A stretch of 64,000 bases of DNA from ASV31 sp965229765. Lineage in GTDB: Bacteria; Pseudomonadota; Alphaproteobacteria; Rhodobacterales; Rhodobacteraceae. The stretch lies in NCBI GenBank assembly GCA_965229765.1, contig CBDDJT010000002.1:1-64000 (forward strand). The letters run 5' to 3'. The notes under the pieces were generated by a model. It was not told where the DNA came from. It saw only the letters and a list, made by a program, of their open reading frames with translations, and did not search any database. Every line of letters begins with the position of its first letter. Position 1 is the first letter of the stretch. Below are positions 49,782-59,355 of this stretch, one piece after another. The position numbers were made by a program, and so were the translations under genes.

Positions 49782-50854
49782 ACGCGCTGGACGCCACGAT
49801 CTGGGCCTCTCTTCCGATGCCTGCGCTGCTGATAGATGCAGAGGATCTCATCATCGACATCAACCCGGCGGCCGAGCAGTTCCTGAACGTCTCGGCGCGC
49901 GGGCTGAAGGATGCGCCGGTGTTCGACCGTCTGGCGATCGACGCGCCGCTGGACGAGGCGTTCCGGCGGGTGCGGTCGGACCTTGCCGCACTGTTCATCA
50001 ACACCGCCGAGGTATCGACAGGGGCCTCTCCGCCGGTGAGCTGCAACATCCAGGTCGCGCCGCTTCTGGGGATACCGGGCCATGTGATCGTGACGCTGGA
50101 GCCGCGGCGGATCGCCGACCGGCTGGGACGCGCGCATTCGGTCAAATCGGCGGCCAAGTCGGCCATCGGCATGGCCGAGATGCTGGCGCACGAGATAAAG
50201 AACCCGCTGGCCGGGATCACCGGGGCCGCGCAGCTGCTCAGCATGAACCTGACGAACGGCGATCTGGAACTGACGGACCTGATCGTGGCCGAGACCCGTC
50301 GGATCAATGCGCTGGTCGACCAGGTCAGCCAGTTCGGCAACCTGCGCCCGCCCGAACGCAAGGTGGTCAACGTGCACGACCTGCTGGACCGGGCGCGCAA
50401 GTCGGCCGCGGTGGGGTTTGGCGCGCACATGAATTTCGTCGAGGACTACGACCCTTCGCTGCCGCCGACCTTCGTGGACGGCGACCAGATGCTTCAGGTG
50501 TTCCTGAACCTTCTGAAGAATGCCGCCGAGGCGGCGGGCAAGGGCGGCGGCACTATCCGGCTGCGGACCTTCTATGACATGTCGTTGCGGCTGCGGCGGC
50601 AGGACGGGTCCGGCGGGCCGCTGCCGCTTCAGGTCGAGATCGTCGACGACGGACCCGGGCTGCCGCCCGAGATCGCGGCGGAGGCGTTCGAGCCCTTCGT
50701 TTCGGGCCGTGAGAACGGCACCGGGCTGGGGCTTGCGCTGGTGAGCAAGATCATCTCGGACCACGACGGCTGGGTGACGGTGGATTCGGTGCCGGGGCAC
50801 ACCGTGTTCCGCATGTCCCTTCCGCTGGCCCCCAAACAGACAGAGCAGACATGA
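49778..50854 (+). CDS. ntrB: Nitrogen regulation sensor histidine kinase NtrB
   Basis: 358 residues, soluble. PAS domain (about 8-110: ASLPMPALLIDAEDLIIDINPAAEQFLNVSARGL), phospho-His138 in AEMLAHEIKNPLAGITGAAQLL, then the N and G boxes (VFLNLLKNAAEAAGKGGG, VDDGPGLPPEIAAEAFEPF, GTGLGLALVSKII). It phosphorylates or dephosphorylates NtrC under control of PII protein (GlnB). ATGA overlap with dusB; ntrC starts 28 bases later. Confidence 0.95.
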
Positions 50855-50882
50855 GCGCGGATCCCCCGCAGGAGGATGACTG

Positions 50883-52247
50883 ATGGACGGAACGGTTCTG
50901 GTCGCGGACGACGATCGCACGATCCGGACGGTGCTGACGCAAGCGCTGACGCGTGCCGGTTGCAAGGTTCATGCGACCTCGTCGATGGTGACGCTGATGC
51001 GCTGGGTCGAAGAGGGCAAGGGCGACCTTGTGATCTCGGACGTGGTGATGCCCGATGGAAACGGGCTGGATGCGCTTCCCAAGATCGCAGAGGAGCGGCC
51101 GGGCCTGCCGGTGATCGTCATCTCGGCGCAGAACACGATCATGACCGCGATCCAGGCCGCCGAGAAGGAGGCCTATGACTACCTGCCAAAACCCTTTGAC
51201 CTGCCGGATCTGATGAAGCGGGCGGCGCGGGCGCTGGACGTCAAGCGCCGCGCGACCCCGGCGCGGCCCAAGGAAGGGGCGGCCAACGACGACTTGCCGC
51301 TGGTGGGACGCACACCGGCGATGCAGGCGCTTTACCGGCTGGTGGCGAAGGTCATGAACACCGAGTTGCCGGTCTTGATTACCGGGGAGTCGGGCACGGG
51401 CAAGTCGCTGATCGCGCGGGCCATCCATGATTTTTCGGACCGGCGCACGCTGCCCTTCGTGGTTGCGGCCGCGGCGGACCTTGCAACGCTTGACGGGCCG
51501 TCCGCGCTGATTTCCCGGTCTCGCAACGGGTCGATCCTGTTCGACGAGGTGGGCGATCTGGACATGGAGGCGCAGGCGCGCATCGTCCGGATGCTGGACA
51601 GCTTCAGCGATTCCGGGCCGCGCGTGCTGGCCACAAGCCAGGCCGATCTGGCCCAGCGGATGGAGGCGGGCGCCTTCCGGCAGGACCTGTTCTACCGGCT
51701 GGGCGGCGTGTCGCTGGCGGTGCCATCGCTGCGCGAGCGGGTAGACGACATCCCGCTTCTGGCCGAACATTTCCTTCTGCGCGCCGAGCGCGACGGCCTG
51801 CCGCTGCGGCGGCTGTCGTCCGACGCGATGGATCTGGTGCGCGCCTACAGCTGGCCGGGCAACGTTCGGCAGCTGGAGAACACCGTGCGCCGTCTTGTGG
51901 TGACCGCCACCGAAGAAGAAGTCGCGCGCGGCGAGGTCGAGCGGGTGCTTGGCAGCCAGCCCGCGATGGAGCCGCTTCGGGGCGGCGGCGAGGGCGAGAA
52001 GCTTTCGGCGTCGGTCGCAAAGCACCTGCGGCGCTATTTCGACCTGCATGGCGGCGTCCTGCCGCCGCCGGGGCTTTATCAGCGAATCCTGCGAGAGGTT
52101 GAAATGCCGCTGATCGAGATCGCGCTGGACGCCACGGGCGGAAATCAGGCCAAGTGCGCGGATTTACTGGGAATCAACCGTAATACGCTGCGTAAAAAGA
52201 TCACTGACCTCGATATTCAGGTGACACGCCGCCGCAAGTTGATGTAA
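50883..52247 (+). CDS. ntrC: Nitrogen regulation response regulator NtrC, without GAFTGA motif
   Basis: 454 residues. Receiver domain with phospho-Asp53 (LVISDVVMPDG), AAA+ domain with Walker A GESGTGKS at about 168, and a C-terminal Fis-type HTH (NQAKCADLLGINRNTLRKKI). The sigma-54 contact loop is missing: between PFVVAAAADLATLDGPS and the Walker B-like SILFDEVGDL there are only about ten residues and no GAFTGA. This matches Rhodobacter capsulatus NtrC, which works with the housekeeping polymerase. GGAGGAT precedes the ATG. The cluster also encodes NtrB, the cognate kinase. Confidence 0.95.
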   Translation: MDGTVLVADDDRTIRTVLTQALTRAGCKVHATSSMVTLMRWVEEGKGDLVISDVVMPDGNGLDALPKIAEERPGLPVIVISAQNTIMTAIQAAEKEAYDYLPKPFDLPDLMKRAARALDVKRRATPARPKEGAANDDLPLVGRTPAMQALYRLVAKVMNTELPVLITGESGTGKSLIARAIHDFSDRRTLPFVVAAAADLATLDGPSALISRSRNGSILFDEVGDLDMEAQARIVRMLDSFSDSGPRVLATSQADLAQRMEAGAFRQDLFYRLGGVSLAVPSLRERVDDIPLLAEHFLLRAERDGLPLRRLSSDAMDLVRAYSWPGNVRQLENTVRRLVVTATEEEVARGEVERVLGSQPAMEPLRGGGEGEKLSASVAKHLRRYFDLHGGVLPPPGLYQRILREVEMPLIEIALDATGGNQAKCADLLGINRNTLRKKITDLDIQVTRRRKLM

Positions 52248-52341
52248 AGAAGTCACATAAGAGTGGCAAATCGGTCGCAGACCGGACGAGCCACCACGGC
52301 GGTCTTGCCGCAAGAGCGGTGCTTTGTGTGAGGTTGGCGAC

Positions 52342-54603
52342 GTGCGCACGGCGGTGCTGGGCGTAAGCCTTGAAAACCTGAGTCGCCTGCGGCGAACGCG
52401 GCGGGTCCAGAATGCTGCGGCCATCGGGCTGATCGTTCTGGCACCAGTGCTGGCCGTGGCAACCTATCTTGTGTTCGGGCCGCTGGATCAGGGGGCGACG
52501 ACGATGTCGCTGCGGCTGGTGCTGCTGGCAGACCTTGTCTACGTGCTGGTTCTGGCCGCGCTGGTGTTGCAGCGCATCGCTCAGATGATCGCGGCGCGGC
52601 GGGCGCATTCGGCGGGTTCACAGCTTCACCTTCGCCTGACGGGCGCGTTTGCGGTCATCGCGCTTCTGCCGACGGTGCTGGTTGCGATCTTTGCCGGGCT
52701 GACCGTGAATGTCGGGCTTGAAGGCTGGTTTTCGGACCGCGTGCGCGAGGCGCTGCGCAACTCGCTGACGGCGGCGGAGGCCTACGAACAGGAGCACCGC
52801 GAGGATATCGCGGCCGATGCCGACCTGCTGGCGGCCTACCTGAGCCAGCGGCGCAACGTGTTGTCCATCGTGTCGGATGGCGACCTGCGGCAGGAACTGG
52901 GGCTTGGCCAGTCGCTTGTGCAAAGGGGCCTGCGCGAGGCCTTCGTCATCGACGGCACCGGCGAGATCCGGGTCAGGGGCGAACGGTCCTACCTGTTCGA
53001 TTTCGAGGAACCGCCGACCGAGGCGATCGATCGGGCGCGGGCGGGCGAAACCGTGGTGATCGAGGATTGGGACAACAACGAGTTTCGGGCGCTGACGCGG
53101 CTTGACGGGTTCATTGACCGGTTCCTTTACGTCAGCCGCGAGGTCGACGGCGATCTTCTGGCCTTGCTGGATGACACGCAGGAGACGGTCGGGCTTTATA
53201 ATCAGCTGGAGTCCGAACGGGGGCGCATCCTGTTCGAGTTCGGGCTGCTTTACGTGGGTTTCGCAGTGATCCTGATCCTTGCCGCGATCTGGCTGGGTCT
53301 TTGGTTCGCCGAACGCCTGTCGCGCCCCGTGGGGCGGCTGGCGGGCGCGGTGCAGCGCGTGGGCGCGGGCGATCTGGACGTGCAGCTGAAGGAAGAGCAG
53401 AGCGACGATGAGATCGCGATGCTGGGGCGTATCTTCAACCAGATGACCCGGCAGCTGAAAGGCCAGCGTGACGCGCTGCTGGACACGAACGCACAGATCG
53501 AGCGTCGCCGGCGTCTGTTCGATTCGGTTCTGTCCTCGGTTACAGCGGGGGTCGTGGGGCTGGATTCCGAAGGGCGGGTGACCTTCGTCAACCGTTCGGC
53601 CGAGCGGCTGTTGTCGCTGCCGCAAGGATCATCCCCGCATGTGACGCTGGCGCTGGCGGTGCCCGAGTTCGGCGCGCTTTTCGATCGGCTCAAGGCCGGG
53701 CCGGGCGAGGTGGCGCAGGAAGAGATCAAGGTGGCCCGCGAGGGCAAGCTGGAGAACCTGCTGGTGCGGATGGCGACCCGGCGCTCGCAGGACGGCACGC
53801 TGGAGGGATACGTGGTGGCCTTTGACGATGTCACGGATCTTGTGACGGCACAGCGCATGGCCGCCTGGGGAGACGTGGCGCGGCGGATCGCACACGAGAT
53901 CAAGAACCCGCTGACGCCGATAAAGCTGGCGGCGGAGCGGCTGCAATACAAGATCACGCCGCAGGTGGATGCCGACACCGCCGCCATGGTGACGCGCAAC
54001 ACCGGCGTGATCGTGCGCCAGACCGATGACCTGCGCCGGATCGTCGACGAGTTCTCGAAATTCGCGCGGATGCCCGAGCCCGAGCGGCGCAACAACGATC
54101 TGGTCAAGCTGGTGCGCGACGCGGTGACGTTGCAGGATGGCGCGGTGGCGGACGTGCAGGTGAAGGCGACCCTGCCTTCGGAAGAGATCGTCGCCGACCT
54201 GGACGCCACGATGATAAGCCAGGCGCTGACCAACCTGATCAAGAACGCCGGCGAGGCGATCGAGACCCTGCGCGAAAAGGGTGCGCCCGAGGGGCACGCG
54301 GGCGAGGTTCGGGTGACGCTGGAGCGGGCCGAGGGACAGGCGCTTATCACGGTGTCGGACAACGGAATCGGCCTGCCCGAGGACCGCGCGCGGTTGTTCG
54401 AGCCCTACGTGACCACGCGCGACAAGGGCACCGGGCTGGGGCTGCCCATCGTCAAGAAGATCATCGAGGAACACGGCGGCACGCTGATCCTGACCGATGC
54501 CGCGCCTTTCGCGCCGGGCGCGCGACCGGGCGCACGTGCCGAGGTGCGGCTGCCGCTGGCGGCGGGCGCGCCGGCCGACATGACACAACGAGAAACGGTT
54601 TGA
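52342..54603 (+). CDS. ntrY: Membrane sensor histidine kinase NtrY
   Basis: 753 residues from GTG 52342 (GAGG eight bases upstream; TTG 52324 would add six residues). Membrane helices at about 30-50, 58-80, 97-120 and near 300 flank a periplasmic region. HAMP (AERLSRPVGRLAGAVQRVGAGDLDVQL), PAS (SVLSSVTAGVVGLDSEGRVTFVNRSAERLL), phospho-His518 (ARRIAHEIKNPLTPIKLAAERL) and the ATPase domain (TNLIKNAGEAIETL, VSDNGIGLPEDRARLFEPYVTTRDKGTGLGLPIVKKI) follow. It partners NtrX, whose start is 11 bases after its stop. It senses nitrogen or redox state in alphaproteobacteria. Confidence 0.94.
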   Translation: MRTAVLGVSLENLSRLRRTRRVQNAAAIGLIVLAPVLAVATYLVFGPLDQGATTMSLRLVLLADLVYVLVLAALVLQRIAQMIAARRAHSAGSQLHLRLTGAFAVIALLPTVLVAIFAGLTVNVGLEGWFSDRVREALRNSLTAAEAYEQEHREDIAADADLLAAYLSQRRNVLSIVSDGDLRQELGLGQSLVQRGLREAFVIDGTGEIRVRGERSYLFDFEEPPTEAIDRARAGETVVIEDWDNNEFRALTRLDGFIDRFLYVSREVDGDLLALLDDTQETVGLYNQLESERGRILFEFGLLYVGFAVILILAAIWLGLWFAERLSRPVGRLAGAVQRVGAGDLDVQLKEEQSDDEIAMLGRIFNQMTRQLKGQRDALLDTNAQIERRRRLFDSVLSSVTAGVVGLDSEGRVTFVNRSAERLLSLPQGSSPHVTLALAVPEFGALFDRLKAGPGEVAQEEIKVAREGKLENLLVRMATRRSQDGTLEGYVVAFDDVTDLVTAQRMAAWGDVARRIAHEIKNPLTPIKLAAERLQYKITPQVDADTAAMVTRNTGVIVRQTDDLRRIVDEFSKFARMPEPERRNNDLVKLVRDAVTLQDGAVADVQVKATLPSEEIVADLDATMISQALTNLIKNAGEAIETLREKGAPEGHAGEVRVTLERAEGQALITVSDNGIGLPEDRARLFEPYVTTRDKGTGLGLPIVKKIIEEHGGTLILTDAAPFAPGARPGARAEVRLPLAAGAPADMTQRETV

Positions 54604-54613
54604 GGGGGCAGAG

Positions 54614-56026
54614 ATGGGCGACATCCTGATCGTCGACGACGAACGCGACATCCGCGAGCTGATCGGGGATATTCTGGAGGACGAGGGGTATACCACCCGG
54701 CTGGCCGCGAACTCTGAAGAGTGCATGGCGGCGATCGGAGAGGAGCCTCCGGCGCTGATGATCCTGGACATCTGGCTGAAGGACAGCCGGATGGACGGGA
54801 TCGACATTCTAAAGACCGTGAAGCGTGACACGCCCGGCATTCCGGTGGTCATCATCTCGGGTCATGGCAACATCGAGATCGCGGTGGCCGCGATCAAGCA
54901 GGGGGCCTATGACTTCATCGAGAAGCCCTTCAACATAGATCAGCTGATGGTGGTGATCCGGCGGGCGATGGAAACCTCGCGCCTGCGCCGCGAGAACGTG
55001 GAGCTGCGCCGCCGCGAGGTGACGACCGCCGAGATGATCGGCGGCAGCGCGGTGTTCAAGGCGCTGAAATCGCAGCTGGACAAGGTGACCAAGTCGAATG
55101 GGCGGGTGATGCTGTCGGGGGCGGCGGGCAGCGGCAAGGAAATGGCGGCGCGCTATATCCACGCCAATTCGCAGCGGGCGGGGTCGCCCTTTGTCTCTGT
55201 CAACTGTGCCTCGATCGAGCCCGACCGGATGGAAGAGGTTCTGTTCGGGCGTGAATCCTCGGCGCGCGGGGTGGAGCCGGGGCTTCTGGACGAGGCCGAC
55301 AGCGGCATTCTCTATCTCGACGAGGTGGCGGACCTGCCGATGGGGACGCAGTCGAAGCTTCTTCGCGTGCTGGTGGATCAGCAATTCCTGCGCGTCGGCG
55401 GCTCGGACAAGGTGCGGGTGGATATCCGTGTGATCTCGTCCACGAACCGGGATCTGCAGGAAGAGATCGGTGCCGGGCGATTCAGGCAAGAGCTTTACCA
55501 CCGGCTGAACGTGGTGCCGATCGCGGTGCCGACGCTGGAGGAACGGCGCGACGACATTCCGGTGCTTGCCGGGCATTTCATCGACCATTTCAACAAGACG
55601 CAGGGTCTGCCCCAGCGCGGGCTGAGCGATGACGCGGTGGCACTGTTGCAGACGATGGTCTGGCCCGGCAACGTGCGGCAGTTGAAGAACGTGATCGAGC
55701 GCGTGCTGATCCTGGGCGAGTGCACAGGGCCCATCGGAGCCGACGAGTTGCCCGAGTCGGACGAACGGCGCGACGGCGACGGACGCGTGGTGCTATCGGG
55801 AAGCCTTGCCACGCTGCCCCTGCGCGAGGCGCGCGAGTTGTTCGAGCGGGAATACCTGCTGACGCAGATCAACCGCTTCGGCGGCAACATCAGCCGCACC
55901 GCGTCATTCGTGGGCATGGAGCGGTCTGCCCTGCACCGCAAGCTCAAGTCGCTGGGCGTGGTCACCTCGACCAAGGCGGGCGCGCGGGTCGCGCATGTCG
56001 AGCCCGAGGATGCCGACAGCGCCTGA
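54614..56026 (+). CDS. ntrX: Response regulator NtrX, without GAFTGA motif
   Basis: 470 residues. Receiver with Asp52 (LMILDIWLKDSRMDG), AAA+ domain (MLSGAAGSGKEMAARYIHANS; Walker B-like GILYLDEVADL) and a C-terminal Fis-type HTH (NISRTASFVGMERSALHRKLKSLGV). Where sigma-54 activators have GAFTGA, this protein has FGRESSARGVEPGLLDEAD, so sigma-54-dependent activation is unlikely. GAGGGGG precedes the ATG. It belongs to the dusB-ntrBCYX run and precedes trkA. Confidence 0.94.
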   Translation: MGDILIVDDERDIRELIGDILEDEGYTTRLAANSEECMAAIGEEPPALMILDIWLKDSRMDGIDILKTVKRDTPGIPVVIISGHGNIEIAVAAIKQGAYDFIEKPFNIDQLMVVIRRAMETSRLRRENVELRRREVTTAEMIGGSAVFKALKSQLDKVTKSNGRVMLSGAAGSGKEMAARYIHANSQRAGSPFVSVNCASIEPDRMEEVLFGRESSARGVEPGLLDEADSGILYLDEVADLPMGTQSKLLRVLVDQQFLRVGGSDKVRVDIRVISSTNRDLQEEIGAGRFRQELYHRLNVVPIAVPTLEERRDDIPVLAGHFIDHFNKTQGLPQRGLSDDAVALLQTMVWPGNVRQLKNVIERVLILGECTGPIGADELPESDERRDGDGRVVLSGSLATLPLREARELFEREYLLTQINRFGGNISRTASFVGMERSALHRKLKSLGVVTSTKAGARVAHVEPEDADSA

Positions 56027-56084
56027 TTGACCTTGGCCGGGCGGTCTGCCATGCCTTGGGACCGGGGACCCAGAAGGCAGTGCG

Positions 56085-57461
56085 ATGAAGGTCATCATCT
56101 GCGGGGCTGGCCAGGTTGGCTGGCAGATCGCGCGGCACTTGTCCGGCGAGAAGAACGACGTGACGGTGGTCGACCACGATGCCGACCTCGTGCGGCGGGC
56201 CACCGATACGCTGGACGTGCAGGGCGTTGCCGGGCACGCGAGCTATCCCGATGTGCTGGAACGCGCGGGCGCGCGCGACGCCGACATGGTCATCGCCGCC
56301 ACCCATTCGGACGAGGTGAACATGGTCACCTGCCAGGTGGCGCATTCGGTCTTTGCCGTGCCGCGCAAGATCGCGCGCCTGCGCGCGCAAAGCTACCTTA
56401 CGGCAATCTATTCGGACCTTTACCGGCGCGACCACATGCCCATCGACGTGGTCATCAGCCCCGAGCGCGAGGTCGCCGAGGCGGCGCTGCGCCGGCTGGC
56501 GGCGCCTGCGGCCTTTGACACCGAAAGCTTTCTGGACGACATGGCCCAGTTGCTGGGACTCGTGCTGGACGAGGATTGCCCGGTGGTGAACACGCCGCTG
56601 CGGCAGCTGACGGACCTGTTTTCGACGCTGCGCGCGATCGTTGTCGGGGTCCGGCGCGAAGGCACGCTGTTCGCGCCGGAGCCGGGCGACCAGCTTTTCG
56701 CGGGCGACCAGATCTATGTCTTTGCCCATCGTGACGATGCGGCGCGCACGATGGAGATCTTCGGCAAGGAGGTGCGCAAGCAGGAGCGCGTGGTGATCGT
56801 CGGTGGCGGCAACGTGGGTCTGGCGGTCGCGCAGGCGCTGGAGCGGCGCAGCGAACGGGTCCGCGCCAAGATGATCGAGAAGAACCGACGCTGTGCCGAA
56901 CGGGCCGCGGACGCGCTGGAACGCACCATCGTTCTGCATGGCGACGGGATGAACGCCGAACTGCTGGCCGAGGCCAATATCGAGCGCGCAGACGCCCTGC
57001 TGGCCGTCACGGACGACGACAAGACGAACCTGCTGACGGCGGTGCGGGCCAAATCGGCGGGCTGCAAGATGACGATCTGTCTTGTCAACGACCCGACGTT
57101 GGTGCCCTTGATGGACCCGCTCAACATCGACGCCTACATCAATCCGCGCACCACGACGGTAAGCTCTATCCTGCGGCACATCCGTCACGGGCGCGTGCGC
57201 GAGGTCTATTCGATCGGTGACGCAGAGGCCGAGGTGATCGAGGCGCAGGTGCTGTCGACGTCGCCCATCGCCGGCAAGGCGATCCGCGACATCGACTTTC
57301 CCGAGGGTGTGCTGGTGGGCGGTGTCTTGAAGAACGGCAAGGTCATCAAGCCGTCGGGCAGCACCCGGATCGAGGAAGGCGACGTGATCGCCATCTTCTC
57401 GATGGCGGCGGACGTGCCGGAGGTCGAGCGGCTTCTGCAGGTCTCGATAGATTTCTTCTGA
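56085..57461 (+). CDS. trkA: Trk potassium uptake regulatory protein TrkA
   Basis: 458 residues: two tandem RCK units, each with an NAD-binding Rossmann domain (MKVIICGAGQVGWQIARHLSGEKNDVTVVDHD; then RVVIVGGGNVGLAVAQALERRSERVRAKMIEKN) and a TrkA_C domain. It gates the TrkH channel in response to nucleotides. The trkH start overlaps the trkA stop by one base (TGATG). The trkA/trkH position after ntrX is conserved in Rhodobacterales. Confidence 0.95.
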   Translation: MKVIICGAGQVGWQIARHLSGEKNDVTVVDHDADLVRRATDTLDVQGVAGHASYPDVLERAGARDADMVIAATHSDEVNMVTCQVAHSVFAVPRKIARLRAQSYLTAIYSDLYRRDHMPIDVVISPEREVAEAALRRLAAPAAFDTESFLDDMAQLLGLVLDEDCPVVNTPLRQLTDLFSTLRAIVVGVRREGTLFAPEPGDQLFAGDQIYVFAHRDDAARTMEIFGKEVRKQERVVIVGGGNVGLAVAQALERRSERVRAKMIEKNRRCAERAADALERTIVLHGDGMNAELLAEANIERADALLAVTDDDKTNLLTAVRAKSAGCKMTICLVNDPTLVPLMDPLNIDAYINPRTTTVSSILRHIRHGRVREVYSIGDAEAEVIEAQVLSTSPIAGKAIRDIDFPEGVLVGGVLKNGKVIKPSGSTRIEEGDVIAIFSMAADVPEVERLLQVSIDFF

Positions 57462-58981
57462 TGCCCGAGCGCCTGTCGGAGCTGCCGCTGTTCGTCATCC
57501 TGACGGGCGTGATGGGGCTGGCGATGGCCCTGCCGGGGGCCTATGCGCTGGCGGTGGGCGACATGCAGGATGCGCAGGCCTTTATGGGCGGTGGCGGGCT
57601 GGTGCTGACGCTGGCGGTTCTGCTGGGGCTGGCGCTTGGCGGACGCACGCCGGAACGGCAGGCGCGCGAGGATCTCTTGTCGCTGCTGCTGGCCTTCACG
57701 CTTCTGCCGCTGGTGCTGGCGTTCCCCTTTCAGGCGGCGGTGGGCAACACCCGGCTTCTGAACGCGTTCTTCGAGATGGCCTCGTCCCTTACGACGACGG
57801 GGGCCTCGGTGTTTCCGGGGGCCGACAGGCTATCGGGGGCAGAGCATCTGTGGCGCGCGCTGGTCGGCTGGATGGGGGGGTTCCTGATCTGGGTCGCGGC
57901 GGCGGCGATCCTTGCGCCGATGAAGCTTGGCGGGTTCGAGGTGCTGTCGCCGCAGGAGCCGGGGCAGGGCGCGGCCATGTCGGGGCCGATCACGCGCGTG
58001 GCCGACACCCCCGAACGGGTACGCCGCTATGCGGTGATGCTGGCACCGATCTATGGGGGGCTGACGCTTGCGCTATGGATCGGGCTTATCATTCTGGGCG
58101 ACGGACCGCTGGTGGCGGTGTGCCACGCGATGTCGACGCTGGCCACAAGCGGGATTTCCCCGGTAGGCGGGCAGGCCGGCGCCGCGTCGGGGGTGGCGGG
58201 CGAGGCGGTGATCTTTGTCTTCCTGTTCTTCGCCATCTCGCGCCAGACCTTTACCCGCGAACGGGGCGAGGGCGGGTTCGGCCGGGTGCTGTCGGACCAT
58301 GAATTCCGCATGGGCGTGATGTTTGCGGGGATCGTGCCGCTGTTCTTGTTCATGCGTCACTGGGTGGGCGCGTTCGAGGTGGACGGGGGCGAGGATCTGC
58401 CCGCCGCGGCCTCGGCCCTGTGGGGCGCGATCTTTACCGTGCTGTCGTTCCTGTCGACCACAGGCTTCGTGTCGGTGGCATGGGATGAAAGCCAGAGCTG
58501 GTCGGGGCTGGCGACGCCGGGGCTGTTGCTGATGGGGCTGGCGCTGATCGGGGGCGGGGTGGCGACAACGGCCGGCGGGGTAAAGCTGTTGCGGGTCTAT
58601 GCGCTGTACCGTCATGGGGCACGGGAACTGGAGCGGCTGGTGCATCCGTCCTCGGTGGGCGGCGCCGGTGCCAGCGCGCGGCGCATCAGGCGCGAGGGCG
58701 CCTATGTGGCGTGGATCTTTTTCATGCTGTTCGCGATCTCGATCGCTGCGGTGATGCTTGCGCTGGCGGCATCGGGCATCGGGTTCGAGACCGCGGTAGT
58801 CCTGACCATCGCGTCGCTGTCCACCACGGGACCGCTGGCCGAGGTGGCGGGCAGCACGCCCATTGCCTACGCGACGCTGAGTGATGCGGCCAAGCTGATC
58901 CTCGTGGGCGCGATGGTGCTGGGACGGCTGGAAACGCTGGCCATCATCGCACTGCTGAACCCGGATTTCTGGCGAAACTGA
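57461..58981 (+). CDS. trkH: Trk-type potassium transporter membrane subunit
   Basis: 506 residues with about 10-12 membrane segments in four pore-like repeats. Filter-like turns are visible as SSLTTTGASVF, STLATSGISPVGG, SFLSTTGFVSVAW and ASLSTTGPLAEVAG, the four selectivity-filter positions of TrkH/KtrB. It imports K+ together with TrkA, encoded directly upstream with a one-base overlap. Confidence 0.93.
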   Translation: MPERLSELPLFVILTGVMGLAMALPGAYALAVGDMQDAQAFMGGGGLVLTLAVLLGLALGGRTPERQAREDLLSLLLAFTLLPLVLAFPFQAAVGNTRLLNAFFEMASSLTTTGASVFPGADRLSGAEHLWRALVGWMGGFLIWVAAAAILAPMKLGGFEVLSPQEPGQGAAMSGPITRVADTPERVRRYAVMLAPIYGGLTLALWIGLIILGDGPLVAVCHAMSTLATSGISPVGGQAGAASGVAGEAVIFVFLFFAISRQTFTRERGEGGFGRVLSDHEFRMGVMFAGIVPLFLFMRHWVGAFEVDGGEDLPAAASALWGAIFTVLSFLSTTGFVSVAWDESQSWSGLATPGLLLMGLALIGGGVATTAGGVKLLRVYALYRHGARELERLVHPSSVGGAGASARRIRREGAYVAWIFFMLFAISIAAVMLALAASGIGFETAVVLTIASLSTTGPLAEVAGSTPIAYATLSDAAKLILVGAMVLGRLETLAIIALLNPDFWRN

Positions 58982-59119
58982 CGCCGATCGTCTTGAATTC
59001 CATCGACTTCATGCTGAATTGGCCCTTTAACACCGGGGCAAGGCATATCATACTCCGCCCCGGAGCGATCCGGCCCGAGCGAAGAACACAGAAACGACAA
59101 GACAAGAAGGCAGTACACC

Positions 59120-59353
59120 ATGCCCGCCGACAAGCAGAACCTGCAGGACGCCTTTCTCAATCACGTCCGGAAGACAAAGGTGCCGGTCACCATCTTCCTT
59201 ATCAACGGCGTCAAGTTGCAGGGCGTGATCACGTGGTTCGACAATTTCTGCGTGCTTCTGCGCCGGGATGGACAGTCGCAGCTTGTCTACAAGCATGCCA
59301 TTTCTACGATCATGCCGTCCCAGCCCATCAGCCTTTACGAAGGTGACGAATAA
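59120..59353 (+). CDS. hfq: RNA chaperone Hfq
   Basis: 77 residues: NLQDAFLNHVRKTKVPVTIFLINGVKLQGVITWFDNFCVLLRRDGQSQLVYKHAISTIMPSQPI, a complete Sm-fold Hfq with the Sm2 motif YKHAIS. It binds small RNAs and mRNAs. AAGAAGG precedes the ATG. The 138-base gap after trkH probably holds its promoter, though no strong boxes are visible. hflX follows after two bases, the universal hfq-hflX arrangement. Confidence 0.97.
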   Translation: MPADKQNLQDAFLNHVRKTKVPVTIFLINGVKLQGVITWFDNFCVLLRRDGQSQLVYKHAISTIMPSQPISLYEGDE

Positions 59354-59355
59354 CC

